A stretch of 64,000 nt of DNA from Metallibacterium scheffleri (lineage in GTDB: Bacteria > Pseudomonadota > Gammaproteobacteria > Xanthomonadales > Rhodanobacteraceae): contig NZ_LDOS01000002.1 in assembly GCF_002077135.1 (NCBI RefSeq), positions 496,001 through 560,000 on the forward strand. The letters are read 5' to 3'. Both the position numbers and the translations under genes were made by a program. The notes under the pieces were generated by a model. That model was not told where the DNA came from. It made no database searches and was given only the letters and a program-made list of their open reading frames with translations. Of the stretch, positions 46,177 through 52,797 are shown one piece after another. Positions within the stretch are counted from its first letter, which is position 1; each line of letters begins with the position of its first letter.

Positions 46177-46403
46177 TCCAGCGCCTGCACGTCACCCTGC
46201 TGGATGTCGAGGGCGCGTTGCAGCGCCTGCTGGGCACCGCCGAACGCCGCGGTTTCCACGTGCTGCAATTGCACGCCGAGGTCGGCGCCGGCGCCGTGTG
46301 CACGGTGGCGCTGACGCTCGAAGGCGCGCGCGATGCCGAGCTGCTGCGGCGCCAGCTCGAGCGCCTGCACGAGGTGCGCGAGGTGAGCCTTGCGCCGGAA
46401 TGA
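46173..46403 (+). CDS. ilvM: Acetolactate synthase small subunit (IlvM-like)
   Basis: A 76-residue single ACT-domain protein, starting [20 protein letters not shown], that should bind and activate the IlvG large subunit. It is much shorter than IlvH/IlvN (about 160 residues), lacking their C-terminal domain, so feedback by valine may be weak as for AHAS II. It is the last gene of the operon; a long hairpin follows after about 100 bases. Threonine deaminase (ilvA), which often follows, is absent here. Confidence 0.9.
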   Translation: MIQRLHVTLLDVEGALQRLLGTAERRGFHVLQLHAEVGAGAVCTVALTLEGARDAELLRRQLERLHEVREVSLAPE

Positions 46404-46761
46404 GCGGGGCATCCCTGCACGCTTGCGCGGTGTGCGCGTGAACGCTTGATTGTTTCCGTTCGCCCGCGAGAGAGGTGGAGGGTTCGCGTTTGCACGGTTG
46501 CACGCCGTGCATCAACGATGGTTCTTGCGAGACCACGCAAGAACCATCGGTTCATGCACGACACGCGACGATGCAAGAGCGCCTCTGCATGCGGTGCTGC
46601 GAGTCATCCTTGCGGAGTGAGTGGGGGAAAGCGCGCGCCGTGCAAACGCGCCGGCATCAAAGCCAAGTCACGCCGAGCCAGAACCCAGCACGGAGTCTGG
46701 CGCGATCATGCGTCGACCCTGCGCAAGGCGCGCGCCGCGCGCCGGGACTAAACTGCGCGGC
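46404..46761. other. Intergenic region after the leu-ilv operon
   Basis: About 360 bases without a recognisable gene. Its main feature is a long hairpin at 46506-46560; the rest shows nothing clear. A promoter for the DUF1289 gene should lie in its right part but none is obvious. Confidence 0.5.
46506..46560. repeat. Long two-part hairpin after ilvM
   Basis: A perfect 14-bp inverted repeat (CGATGGTTCTTGCG and CGCAAGAACCATCG, loop AGACCA, 46516-46549) is extended by a further perfect 7-bp outer pair (CGTGCAT at 46506-46512, ATGCACG at 46554-46560) across a small internal loop. It lies about 100 bases past the operon end and has no T-run on either side. It could be a 3'-end stabiliser, a Rho-dependent boundary, or a dispersed palindromic repeat. 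Confidence 0.8.
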
Positions 46762-46956
46762 ATGTCCGTGGACACGCTGCCCGTTACCTCGACGCCCTGC
46801 ATCGGCGTGTGTCGCCTCGATCGCGACAAGCTGTGCATGGGTTGCCGGCGCACGCTGGGCGAGATCGCGGCGTGGTCGCGTCTCGATGAAACCGAGCGCC
46901 TGCGCCTGATGCGCGAGGTGTTGCCGCGGCGCCGGATCGGCCATGTCCGCGCCTGA
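46762..46956 (+). CDS. DUF1289 cysteine-rich small protein
   Basis: A 64-residue protein with four cysteines in the pattern PCIGVCRLDRDKLCMGCRRT, followed by a TLGEIAAWSRLDETERLRL helix. This is the DUF1289 family, whose cysteines may bind a metal; function unknown. It overlaps the Nudix gene by 14 bases, and the Nudix gene overlaps the sulfurtransferase gene, so the three form one operon. Confidence 0.9.
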   Translation: MSVDTLPVTSTPCIGVCRLDRDKLCMGCRRTLGEIAAWSRLDETERLRLMREVLPRRRIGHVRA

Positions 46957-47608
46957 CGACGCTGCGCCGCGCGGTGCCGAGCCTGCCTGCACGCTGGACG
47001 CCGAATTGTGCGCGCCACGCTCGTCGTTGCGCGCGGCGCTGCATCCGCTGGATACGCCACCGCAACCGCCGGGCTGGAACCACGCCGATCTCGTTGACGT
47101 GCTGGGCGATGTCGCGTTGACGCCGGCCGCCGTGCTGGTGCCGCTGTGCGCGCGCGCCAGTGGCCTCAATGTGCTGTTCACGCGCCGCGTCAGTGGCCTG
47201 CGCCAGCACGCCGGGCAGGTGAGCTTTCCCGGCGGGCGCAGCGATGCCGGCGACCGCGATGCGCTGGCCACCGCGCTGCGCGAGAGCGCCGAGGAAATCG
47301 GCCTGCACGCCGCCAGCGCGGAGCCGCTGGGTTATCTGGATTGTTTCGACACCATCAGCGGCTACCGCGTGACGCCGGTGGTGGCGCGCATCGCCGCCGA
47401 TTTCGTGGCGCGGCCCAATGCCGACGAGGTGGCCGAGGTGTTCGAGGTTCCGCTGGCCTGGCTCGGCGATCCGCAAAATCTGCACGCGCGCCGGGTCGAT
47501 TATCGTGGCCGCGTGCGTACCATCTACGAGTTCAAACCCGGTGGTCATCTGATCTGGGGCGCCACCGCCGGTATTCTGGTCAACCTGCTGGCACGCATGA
47601 GGTCATGA
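46943..47608 (+). CDS. nudL: CoA-type Nudix hydrolase
   Basis: A 221-residue Nudix protein of the CoA-diphosphatase type, which cuts CoA or its derivatives to phosphopantetheine and 3',5'-ADP. Between an N-terminal extension and the C-terminal domain it shows QVSFPGGRSDAGDRDAL and the catalytic helix ATALRESAEEIGL; the combination with upstream LFTRRVSGLRQHAGQ is typical of NudL/PCD1. The gene lies between DUF1289 and sseA with overlaps on both sides. Confidence 0.88.
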   Translation: MSAPDDAAPRGAEPACTLDAELCAPRSSLRAALHPLDTPPQPPGWNHADLVDVLGDVALTPAAVLVPLCARASGLNVLFTRRVSGLRQHAGQVSFPGGRSDAGDRDALATALRESAEEIGLHAASAEPLGYLDCFDTISGYRVTPVVARIAADFVARPNADEVAEVFEVPLAWLGDPQNLHARRVDYRGRVRTIYEFKPGGHLIWGATAGILVNLLARMRS

Positions 47609-48498
47609 TGACGATTCCCGAGACTTTGATCGATGCCGCCGCACTGGCGGCCCTGCCTGCGAGCGCGGTGCGGGTGGTCGATTGCCGCTTTGATCTGGCC
47701 GACAGCGAGGCCGGGGCGCGCGCGTATCGCGCCGGACACATCCCCGGCGCGGTCTATGCGAATCTCGATCGCGACCTGTCCGATTTGTCGCGCACAGCGC
47801 AGGGCCTGGGCCGGCATCCGCTGCCGTCCGCCGCTGCGTTTCGCGCCACGCTGCAACGCTGGGACTGGCGCCCGGGCCTGCCGGTGGTGGCCTATGACGG
47901 CCACGCCGGCGCGATCGGTGCCGCGCGTCTGTGGTGGATGCTGCGCAGCCTCGGCCAACCCGCGGCGGTGCTCGACGGCGGCTGGCAGGCGTGGCTCGCC
48001 GCGGGTCTGCCGCAAGCAACCGGCGCTGCGCCTGGCGCGGCATTCTCGGATGCCGCCGCGTCGGACCAGGATGCCGGGGCCGCCATGCCCGCGCGCGAGT
48101 TCGACGCTGCCGCGCTCGTCGACACCGATGCGCTGCGTCGGCATCTGGCCGCGGGCAGCGTGGCACTGATCGATGCGCGCGCGCCCGAGCGCTACCGCGG
48201 CGAGGTCGAGCCCATCGATCGCGTCGGCGGCCACATCCCCGGCGCCGGCAATCGTCCCTACGTGCAGAACCTGCAGGCCGACGGCCGTTTCAAGCCCGCC
48301 GCGCAATTGCGCGCCGAATGGCTGGCCGTGCTCGGCGCTGCCACACCCGCCAGCGTGGTGCATTCCTGTGGCTCCGGCGTATCCGCCTGCCACAACCTGC
48401 TGGCCATGGAGCACGCCGGCCTGCGCGGCTCGCGCCTGTACGCGCCCTCGTGGAGCGGCTGGGTCAGTGATCCACAGCGGCCGGTGGCGAAGGGGTGA
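47605..48498 (+). CDS. sseA: Thiosulfate/3-mercaptopyruvate sulfurtransferase
   Basis: Transfers sulfane sulfur from mercaptopyruvate or thiosulfate to an acceptor. The 297-residue protein has two rhodanese domains; the first (about 1-150) is inactive (YDGHAGAIGAARLW), the second holds the catalytic cysteine in HSCGSGVSACHNLLAM. The CGSGVSA loop resembles the mercaptopyruvate type (CGSGVTA) more than rhodanese. It also shows RAPERYRGEVEPIDRVGGHI typical of the family. Two adjacent ATGs (47605, 47608) overlap the nudL stop. Confidence 0.9.
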   Translation: MMTIPETLIDAAALAALPASAVRVVDCRFDLADSEAGARAYRAGHIPGAVYANLDRDLSDLSRTAQGLGRHPLPSAAAFRATLQRWDWRPGLPVVAYDGHAGAIGAARLWWMLRSLGQPAAVLDGGWQAWLAAGLPQATGAAPGAAFSDAAASDQDAGAAMPAREFDAAALVDTDALRRHLAAGSVALIDARAPERYRGEVEPIDRVGGHIPGAGNRPYVQNLQADGRFKPAAQLRAEWLAVLGAATPASVVHSCGSGVSACHNLLAMEHAGLRGSRLYAPSWSGWVSDPQRPVAKG

Positions 48499-48532
48499 AG
48501 CGCGATCACACGCAATTTATCAGGGGGGAGCT

Positions 48533-49474
48533 ATGAAATTCTGGGTTGGCGTAACTGATAACGATTGGTTCAAGTTTCTTGCTGCTCGCAAGCTTGATGA
48601 GGTGAACTTTTGGCAGCCCAGTTCCCGACCACTATTCTCAGATGCGCCAACGGGGTTGCCATTCTTGTTCAAATTGAAGCGTCCGCATAACCACATCGCT
48701 GGTGGTGGTTTTTATGTCGCTCATACCACGTTACCTGTGACCTTGGCTTGGGAAATCTTCGGCGAAAAAAATGGTGCTGCGTCGTTCGACCAATTGCAGT
48801 CCTTGCTCGGCCCACTGCGGCAGCACCAAGCAGCGACGAACGAGATCGGCTGCACAGTACTTTCCAGTCCATTCTTCTTCCCGCAATCTGAGTGGATTAA
48901 AGATCCAGCGGGTTGGGCTCAGAACATTGTGCGCGGCAAGATGTATGACGACAGTACGACAGATGCGCGAGCCATCTGGAATGACCTCCAGCCACGTTTG
49001 GCTGCAGCGCTGAACAACGCGCCCGCTGGCGGACCACTCGATGGCCTCCGCGTCGAAGAGCCTGTGCAAAAGTTTGGTACACCATTACTGTTCAAGCCAC
49101 GCTTGGGCCAAGCGTCTTTCCGGGTATTAGTTACCGATGCTTACAAGCGTCGTTGCGCCATTACTGGCGAGAACACTTTGGTTGCGCTTGAGGCTGCCCA
49201 CATTGTGCCTTACGCGAGCGATGGTAGTTCGCACGACATCAGAAATGGCCTGCTGTTGCGGGCCGACTTCCACCGGCTCTTCGATGCAGGACTTGTCAGC
49301 ATCACTCCTGAGATGAAGATCAAGGTTAGCCGCAGAATTCGCGAGACTTGGTTTAACGGCAAGGTCTACTACCGATTAAACGATCAGCCGCTTTCAGCGG
49401 TGCCTGACAGCATCGCGCAGCGCCCAGACCCGGATCGTTTGAACTGGCACTACAACAACGTTTTCCAAGCTTAG
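48533..49474 (+). CDS. HNH endonuclease with PUA/EVE-like N-terminus
   Basis: A 313-residue nuclease, probably a modification-dependent restriction enzyme. Residues 1-105 (FWVGVTDNDWFKFLAARK, NFWQPSSRPLF, LPFLFKLKRPHN, GGGFYVAHTTLP) look like a PUA/EVE-type fold, a known reader of modified bases. Residues about 200-255 form an HNH domain: CAITGENTLVALEAAHIVPY, then HDIRNGLLL and DFHRLFD supply the metal histidines and asparagine. The gene is plainly less GC-rich than its neighbours, with a strong GGGGGAG ribosome site, suggesting recent transfer. No methylase gene is nearby. A dCTPase-like gene begins ten bases after its stop. Function is inferred from domain types. Confidence 0.8.
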   Translation: MKFWVGVTDNDWFKFLAARKLDEVNFWQPSSRPLFSDAPTGLPFLFKLKRPHNHIAGGGFYVAHTTLPVTLAWEIFGEKNGAASFDQLQSLLGPLRQHQAATNEIGCTVLSSPFFFPQSEWIKDPAGWAQNIVRGKMYDDSTTDARAIWNDLQPRLAAALNNAPAGGPLDGLRVEEPVQKFGTPLLFKPRLGQASFRVLVTDAYKRRCAITGENTLVALEAAHIVPYASDGSSHDIRNGLLLRADFHRLFDAGLVSITPEMKIKVSRRIRETWFNGKVYYRLNDQPLSAVPDSIAQRPDPDRLNWHYNNVFQA

Positions 49475-49483
49475 GAGCGCACT

Positions 49484-49834
49484 GTGGCCGTGATCGCCGA
49501 TGGTTTGCTCAAGGAGCTCCTCGACTTTCGCGAGGAACGCGACTGGCGTCAGTTCCACACGCCCAGGAATCTTTCCACGACGTTATGCATCGAAGCCGCT
49601 GAGTTGCTCGAGTGCTTCCAGTGGGCTGCTGACTCTGAGCTATCCGAGGTTGTAAGACGAGAGCGTGTCGCGATCGAAGATGAGATCGCTGATGTCGCGA
49701 TCGTGCTGTCCTACCTTTGCCACGATTTGGGACTGTCACTAGACGACGCGGTGCGCTGCAAGTTGGACAAAAATCGCGCCAAGTATCCAGTGGATAAAGC
49801 TCGAGGAAACGCCACAAAATATGATCGCCTTTGA
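49484..49834 (+). CDS. MazG-like dNTP pyrophosphatase (DCTPP1/RS21-C6 type)
   Basis: A 116-residue all-alpha NTP pyrophosphohydrolase. It aligns well by eye with human dCTP pyrophosphatase 1: LLDFREERDWRQFHTPRNLS, CIEAAELLECFQW with the ExxE metal site (37-40), EDEIADVAIVLSYL with ExxD (67-70), then KNRAKYPVDKARGNATKY. DCTPP1 removes dCTP and prefers 5-modified dCTPs. GTG 49484 follows AGGAG six bases away; the AGGAG overlaps the stop of the HNH gene, so the two are translationally linked. Same low-GC patch as the nuclease. The link to modified cytosine is an inference. Confidence 0.85.
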   Translation: MAVIADGLLKELLDFREERDWRQFHTPRNLSTTLCIEAAELLECFQWAADSELSEVVRRERVAIEDEIADVAIVLSYLCHDLGLSLDDAVRCKLDKNRAKYPVDKARGNATKYDRL

Positions 49835-49944
49835 GGCCATACGTCTCACCGCTTCCGATCTCTATCGATAGTGTTCGCTTCGTAATTTCTGGCGGCTAAG
49901 TGTCGTACATCACATCGGCGATGGCGGCGCTGCGCGCGACCGAA

Positions 49945-50229
49945 CTACAAGGTCGCATCCCGAAAGGCTTTCAGGACAGCGTTTATGCGGGTTTGCCAGC
50001 CGCTGCCCTGCGCGCGATACCAGGCCAGTACTTCCTTGTCCACGCGCAGCGCAATCTGCTCTTTGCGTTCTTCGGCTGTCTTGGCGGGTCGTCCGCGCTT
50101 GGCACGCAACTCGGTCAGACCCTTGTGGGCGGTGGCGTCAGCCCAATAGGCCAAGGTTGCTGCCTTGCTGGCGCGGTCGTAGGGCACGTCAGGCTTGCGG
50201 GTACGCGTGGAAGTACGCTTCTCGTTCAT
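49945..50229 (-). CDS. brnA: BrnA-family antitoxin
   Basis: A 94-residue DNA-binding antitoxin. A lysine/arginine-rich N-terminus is followed by the ribbon-helix-helix part, RPAKTAEERKEQIALRVDKE and VLAWYRAQGSGWQTRINAVL, the BrnA signature. It neutralises BrnT and, with it, represses the operon. It overlaps the 3' end of brnT by 41 bases, so the toxin gene comes first as usual for this family. Confidence 0.9.
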   Translation of the reverse strand: MNEKRTSTRTRKPDVPYDRASKAATLAYWADATAHKGLTELRAKRGRPAKTAEERKEQIALRVDKEVLAWYRAQGSGWQTRINAVLKAFRDATL

Positions 50230-50461
50230 GGGCTGTGGCTACTCGGCAGGAAATCAATCGCGGACCATCCTCGCGGTCGGTCCACACCACGACAACGACA
50301 CGCCCGTGGGTCCATCCCAGACTCACCAGTCGTTGCTCTGCGTAGGCTCCGCGGTCGTCTTCGCGGGTGAGCATGGGGCCGTCAAAAGCCGCCATGCAGT
50401 CGGGCAGGTCGATCTTGTGCTTGCGCAGATTCTTTTGACGCTTGGCCGAGTCGTGGCTCAT
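50189..50461 (-). CDS. brnT: BrnT-family ribonuclease toxin
   Basis: A 90-residue RelE-like toxin of the BrnT family: KRQKNLRKHKIDLPDCMAAF, LTREDDRGAYAEQRLVSLGW, VVVVVWTDREDGPRLISCRV and TAHEREAYFHA. BrnT cleaves RNA and stops growth when BrnA is lost. ATG 50461 is used; an in-frame TTG at 50467 is possible. A palindromic operator lies immediately upstream. The frame is intact, with the conserved His, Arg and Glu residues of the fold present. Confidence 0.9.
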   Translation of the reverse strand: MSHDSAKRQKNLRKHKIDLPDCMAAFDGPMLTREDDRGAYAEQRLVSLGWTHGRVVVVVWTDREDGPRLISCRVATAHEREAYFHAYPQA

Positions 50462-50468
50462 TCGCAAT

Positions 50469-50486
50469 TTAATGTATATGCATTAA
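50469..50486 (-). promoter_or_regulatory. Operator/promoter of brnTA
   Basis: TTAATG and CATTAA arms flank six A/T-rich bases, making an 18-base palindrome eight bases before the brnT ATG. It overlaps a possible -10 (TATACA). Its position fits autorepression by the BrnT-BrnA complex. A separate interrupted hairpin (two 7-bp perfect segments) lies at 50492-50529. Confidence 0.6.
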
Positions 50487-50730
50487 GTGCGCTGCGCAAG
50501 TCCAGTCAACCTGGACTCTTGCTGCGCAGATTTCCCGACTCGCGGCGCACCGGCGCATTTACGATTTCGCCAAGCGCGTCATGTAACGCGCTGTAACGCG
50601 AACCGCAACGTTCCGATCTTCGCCAAGCCAGGGATGGCCGCACAACAAGTCCCATTGCTTATTGCAGGTTTCCCAGTGGCACACTGCGCGCGCCGCACGT
50701 CGCGGCTGCGGTCGAGCCAGGGGGCTGCCC

Positions 50731-51270
50731 ATGTACGTACTCATGCTTCCCGGTCTGTGGAATTCCGGTCCGCAGCACTGGCAAACGCTGTGGCAAGCCG
50801 GGCACGCGGACTGGAAGCGGGTGCTGCAGCGCGACTGGCAAACCCCGGACCGCGCCGAGTGGGTGGAAACGCTGCGCCTGAACGTCGCCGCGTGCCGACG
50901 CCCGCCGGTGCTGGTCGCGCACAGCCTGGGCTGCGCGCTGGTTGCGCACTGGGCGCAGGCGGCCAACCGCGGCGCGATCGCGGGCGCCTTCCTGGTCGCG
51001 CCGAGCGATGTCGATGCGCCCGGTTATCCGCCGGGCACGACGGGGTTCGTGCCCATGCCGATGCACCGGCTGCACTTTCCATCGCTGCTGGTGGCCAGCC
51101 GCAACGATGCGTACTGCTCCGTGGCGCGGGCCAAGGCGTTCGCCTCCGCCTGGGGCAGCGAGCTCGCCTGGGTGGGCGAAGCCGGACACATCAACGCCGA
51201 TGCCGGTTTCGGCGCGTGGCCCGCGGGCGAGCGCCTGCTGCTGGATTTCTGCGCGCGCGTGCAGGGCTGA
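50731..51270 (+). CDS. RBBP9/YdeN-type serine hydrolase
   Basis: A small alpha/beta hydrolase of 179 residues. The nucleophile serine is in LVAHSLGCALVAHW, with the aspartate in SRNDAYCSVARA and the histidine in GEAGHINADAGFG; the start MYVLMLPGLWNSGPQHWQ is typical of the RBBP9/YdeN family. Substrate unknown. ATG 50731 follows AGGGGG; the upstream frame to 50662 is not needed. It stands alone, to the right of the accessory patch. Confidence 0.88.
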   Translation: MYVLMLPGLWNSGPQHWQTLWQAGHADWKRVLQRDWQTPDRAEWVETLRLNVAACRRPPVLVAHSLGCALVAHWAQAANRGAIAGAFLVAPSDVDAPGYPPGTTGFVPMPMHRLHFPSLLVASRNDAYCSVARAKAFASAWGSELAWVGEAGHINADAGFGAWPAGERLLLDFCARVQG

Positions 51271-51312
51271 GAGGCCGATCGCAGCAGCGCCGGCTTTGGC
51301 GCGGTGCGCGAT

Positions 51313-52797
51313 TCAATATCCGTGCCGGCGCGGCCACCAGCGCGCACTGCGCTGCCGCTGCCGCAGCGCGGCGCGCAGTTCGGCATCGGGATGCCGCGCC
51401 AGTTGCGCGCGCTGCTGCGGCGTGAGGGTGATGTCGGTGCCAAGGCCGGCGCGCAGCAGCATCACGTCCATGCGCAGCAAACGCGACGGCCGTGCCTGCG
51501 CGGCGTGCGTGATCAGCGCCGCGCCCAGCCACGCCAGCGTGCCGCGCGACAGTGCCTGGCGGTCGCCGTAAATGTCGGGCACGCCGCGCGCCAGCGCATT
51601 GCCGACGCGCAACGTGCGCAGCGGCCACGCGGTGTGCACGGTGAGCGCGTCGCGACAGGCCTGCGCGAGATCGGCCTCGGGCAGCACCGCGCCGTGCAGC
51701 AGCGCGGGGATCAGCGCGCTGCGCGGTCGTTGCGCCCACGCCACGCAGGCAGCGGCGGCACGCAGCGCGGGATGCGCAGCACGCCAGGCTTGTTGCCACG
51801 CCGCGGGCTGCGGGCATTGCCGCGCCTGCGCCAGGCACAGCAGCGCGCGCACCGCGCCCAACCGCGCGCGTGCGGTGTCGCGCTGCAGCCAGCCGGCCAG
51901 CGGCGTGCGCAATGCATCCTCGAGCGCGTCGGGCATGGCCAGCAGTGCCGTGGCAGCCGGTGCACCCAGCACGTCGTCGTCGAGTGCGCGCGCCAGCGCC
52001 GGTGCCAGCGTTTGCATGCGCTGCACCCCGGCGCAGCGCGCGGCTGCGGGCAGACGCGCGACGTTGAACGCCCAGGCGATGTCGTCGGCGCGCTCGGCAT
52101 ACGCGTGCGTCGCCAATGCCGTCAGCGCCGCGGATTTGACCGCGCGCTCGGCTTCGGTCACCACCGGCAGCAGTCGATCCAGTGGCGGCTGGTACAGGGT
52201 TTCGCGCAGCGCCGAATGCGCGGCGGGCGCGTCGATGCGCGCCAGCATCTGCACGGCAAACAGGCGCGCGGCGTTGACCACTTCGGGCGGCTCGGCCAGC
52301 AGCGCGCGCAGGCCGGGGATGGCGGCGCTGCCGAGTGCGGCGATGCGCGGTTCAACCTCGGCGTGCTCGGCCAGGTCGTGGCACCAGCGCGCGATCTGCG
52401 CGGCGTCGGTGTGCGTGCCGGGTAATGCCTGCGCCGCGCTGCGTACGGCGTGCGCCGGATGCGCCAGCAGCGCGCTGCGCGCCGCCTCGCGTGGCGCATC
52501 GGCCGGCATGCGTGCCAGCGCGCGCACGATCTCCAGTCCCTGCACCACATCGCCGGGATGCGCCAGCGCGCACGCCGCCAGCGCCGCCGCGGCGGCGGAA
52601 TCGCCACGCTTGCCCAGCGCGATGATCGCGCTCATGCGCGCCGCGGACAGCGGATGCTGCAAGGCCAGGATCAGGCGCTCGCCGTAAGGCCGCGCGGCCC
52701 AGGCGGCGAAATCGGCGCCGCAATGCGGACAGCGCGTGTCCTGCGCGCCGACCTCGGCGTGGCATTCGGGGCAGAACCAGGTGGACTGCTCGCTCAT
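51313..52797 (-). CDS. Zinc-ribbon and HEAT-like repeat protein
   Basis: A 494-residue protein of unknown function. The N-terminus has a rubredoxin-like zinc ribbon, FCPECHAEVGAQDTRCPHCG, followed by many alanine/arginine-rich helical pairs resembling HEAT repeats to the C-terminus. No signal peptide or membrane segment is visible, so it is probably a cytosolic scaffold. ATG 52797 overlaps the stop of the dynamin-like gene (ATGA), so the two proteins are likely made together and may interact. The alanine-rich composition makes homology by eye uncertain. Confidence 0.75.
   Translation of the reverse strand: MSEQSTWFCPECHAEVGAQDTRCPHCGADFAAWAARPYGERLILALQHPLSAARMSAIIALGKRGDSAAAAALAACALAHPGDVVQGLEIVRALARMPADAPREAARSALLAHPAHAVRSAAQALPGTHTDAAQIARWCHDLAEHAEVEPRIAALGSAAIPGLRALLAEPPEVVNAARLFAVQMLARIDAPAAHSALRETLYQPPLDRLLPVVTEAERAVKSAALTALATHAYAERADDIAWAFNVARLPAAARCAGVQRMQTLAPALARALDDDVLGAPAATALLAMPDALEDALRTPLAGWLQRDTARARLGAVRALLCLAQARQCPQPAAWQQAWRAAHPALRAAAACVAWAQRPRSALIPALLHGAVLPEADLAQACRDALTVHTAWPLRTLRVGNALARGVPDIYGDRQALSRGTLAWLGAALITHAAQARPSRLLRMDVMLLRAGLGTDITLTPQQRAQLARHPDAELRAALRQRQRSARWWPRRHGY

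Noticed and set aside
46404-46761. Small genes such as threonine deaminase remnant or a small protein in the gap after ilvM.
   Set aside because: Frames are Arg/His-rich and inconsistent; no ilvA motif was found.
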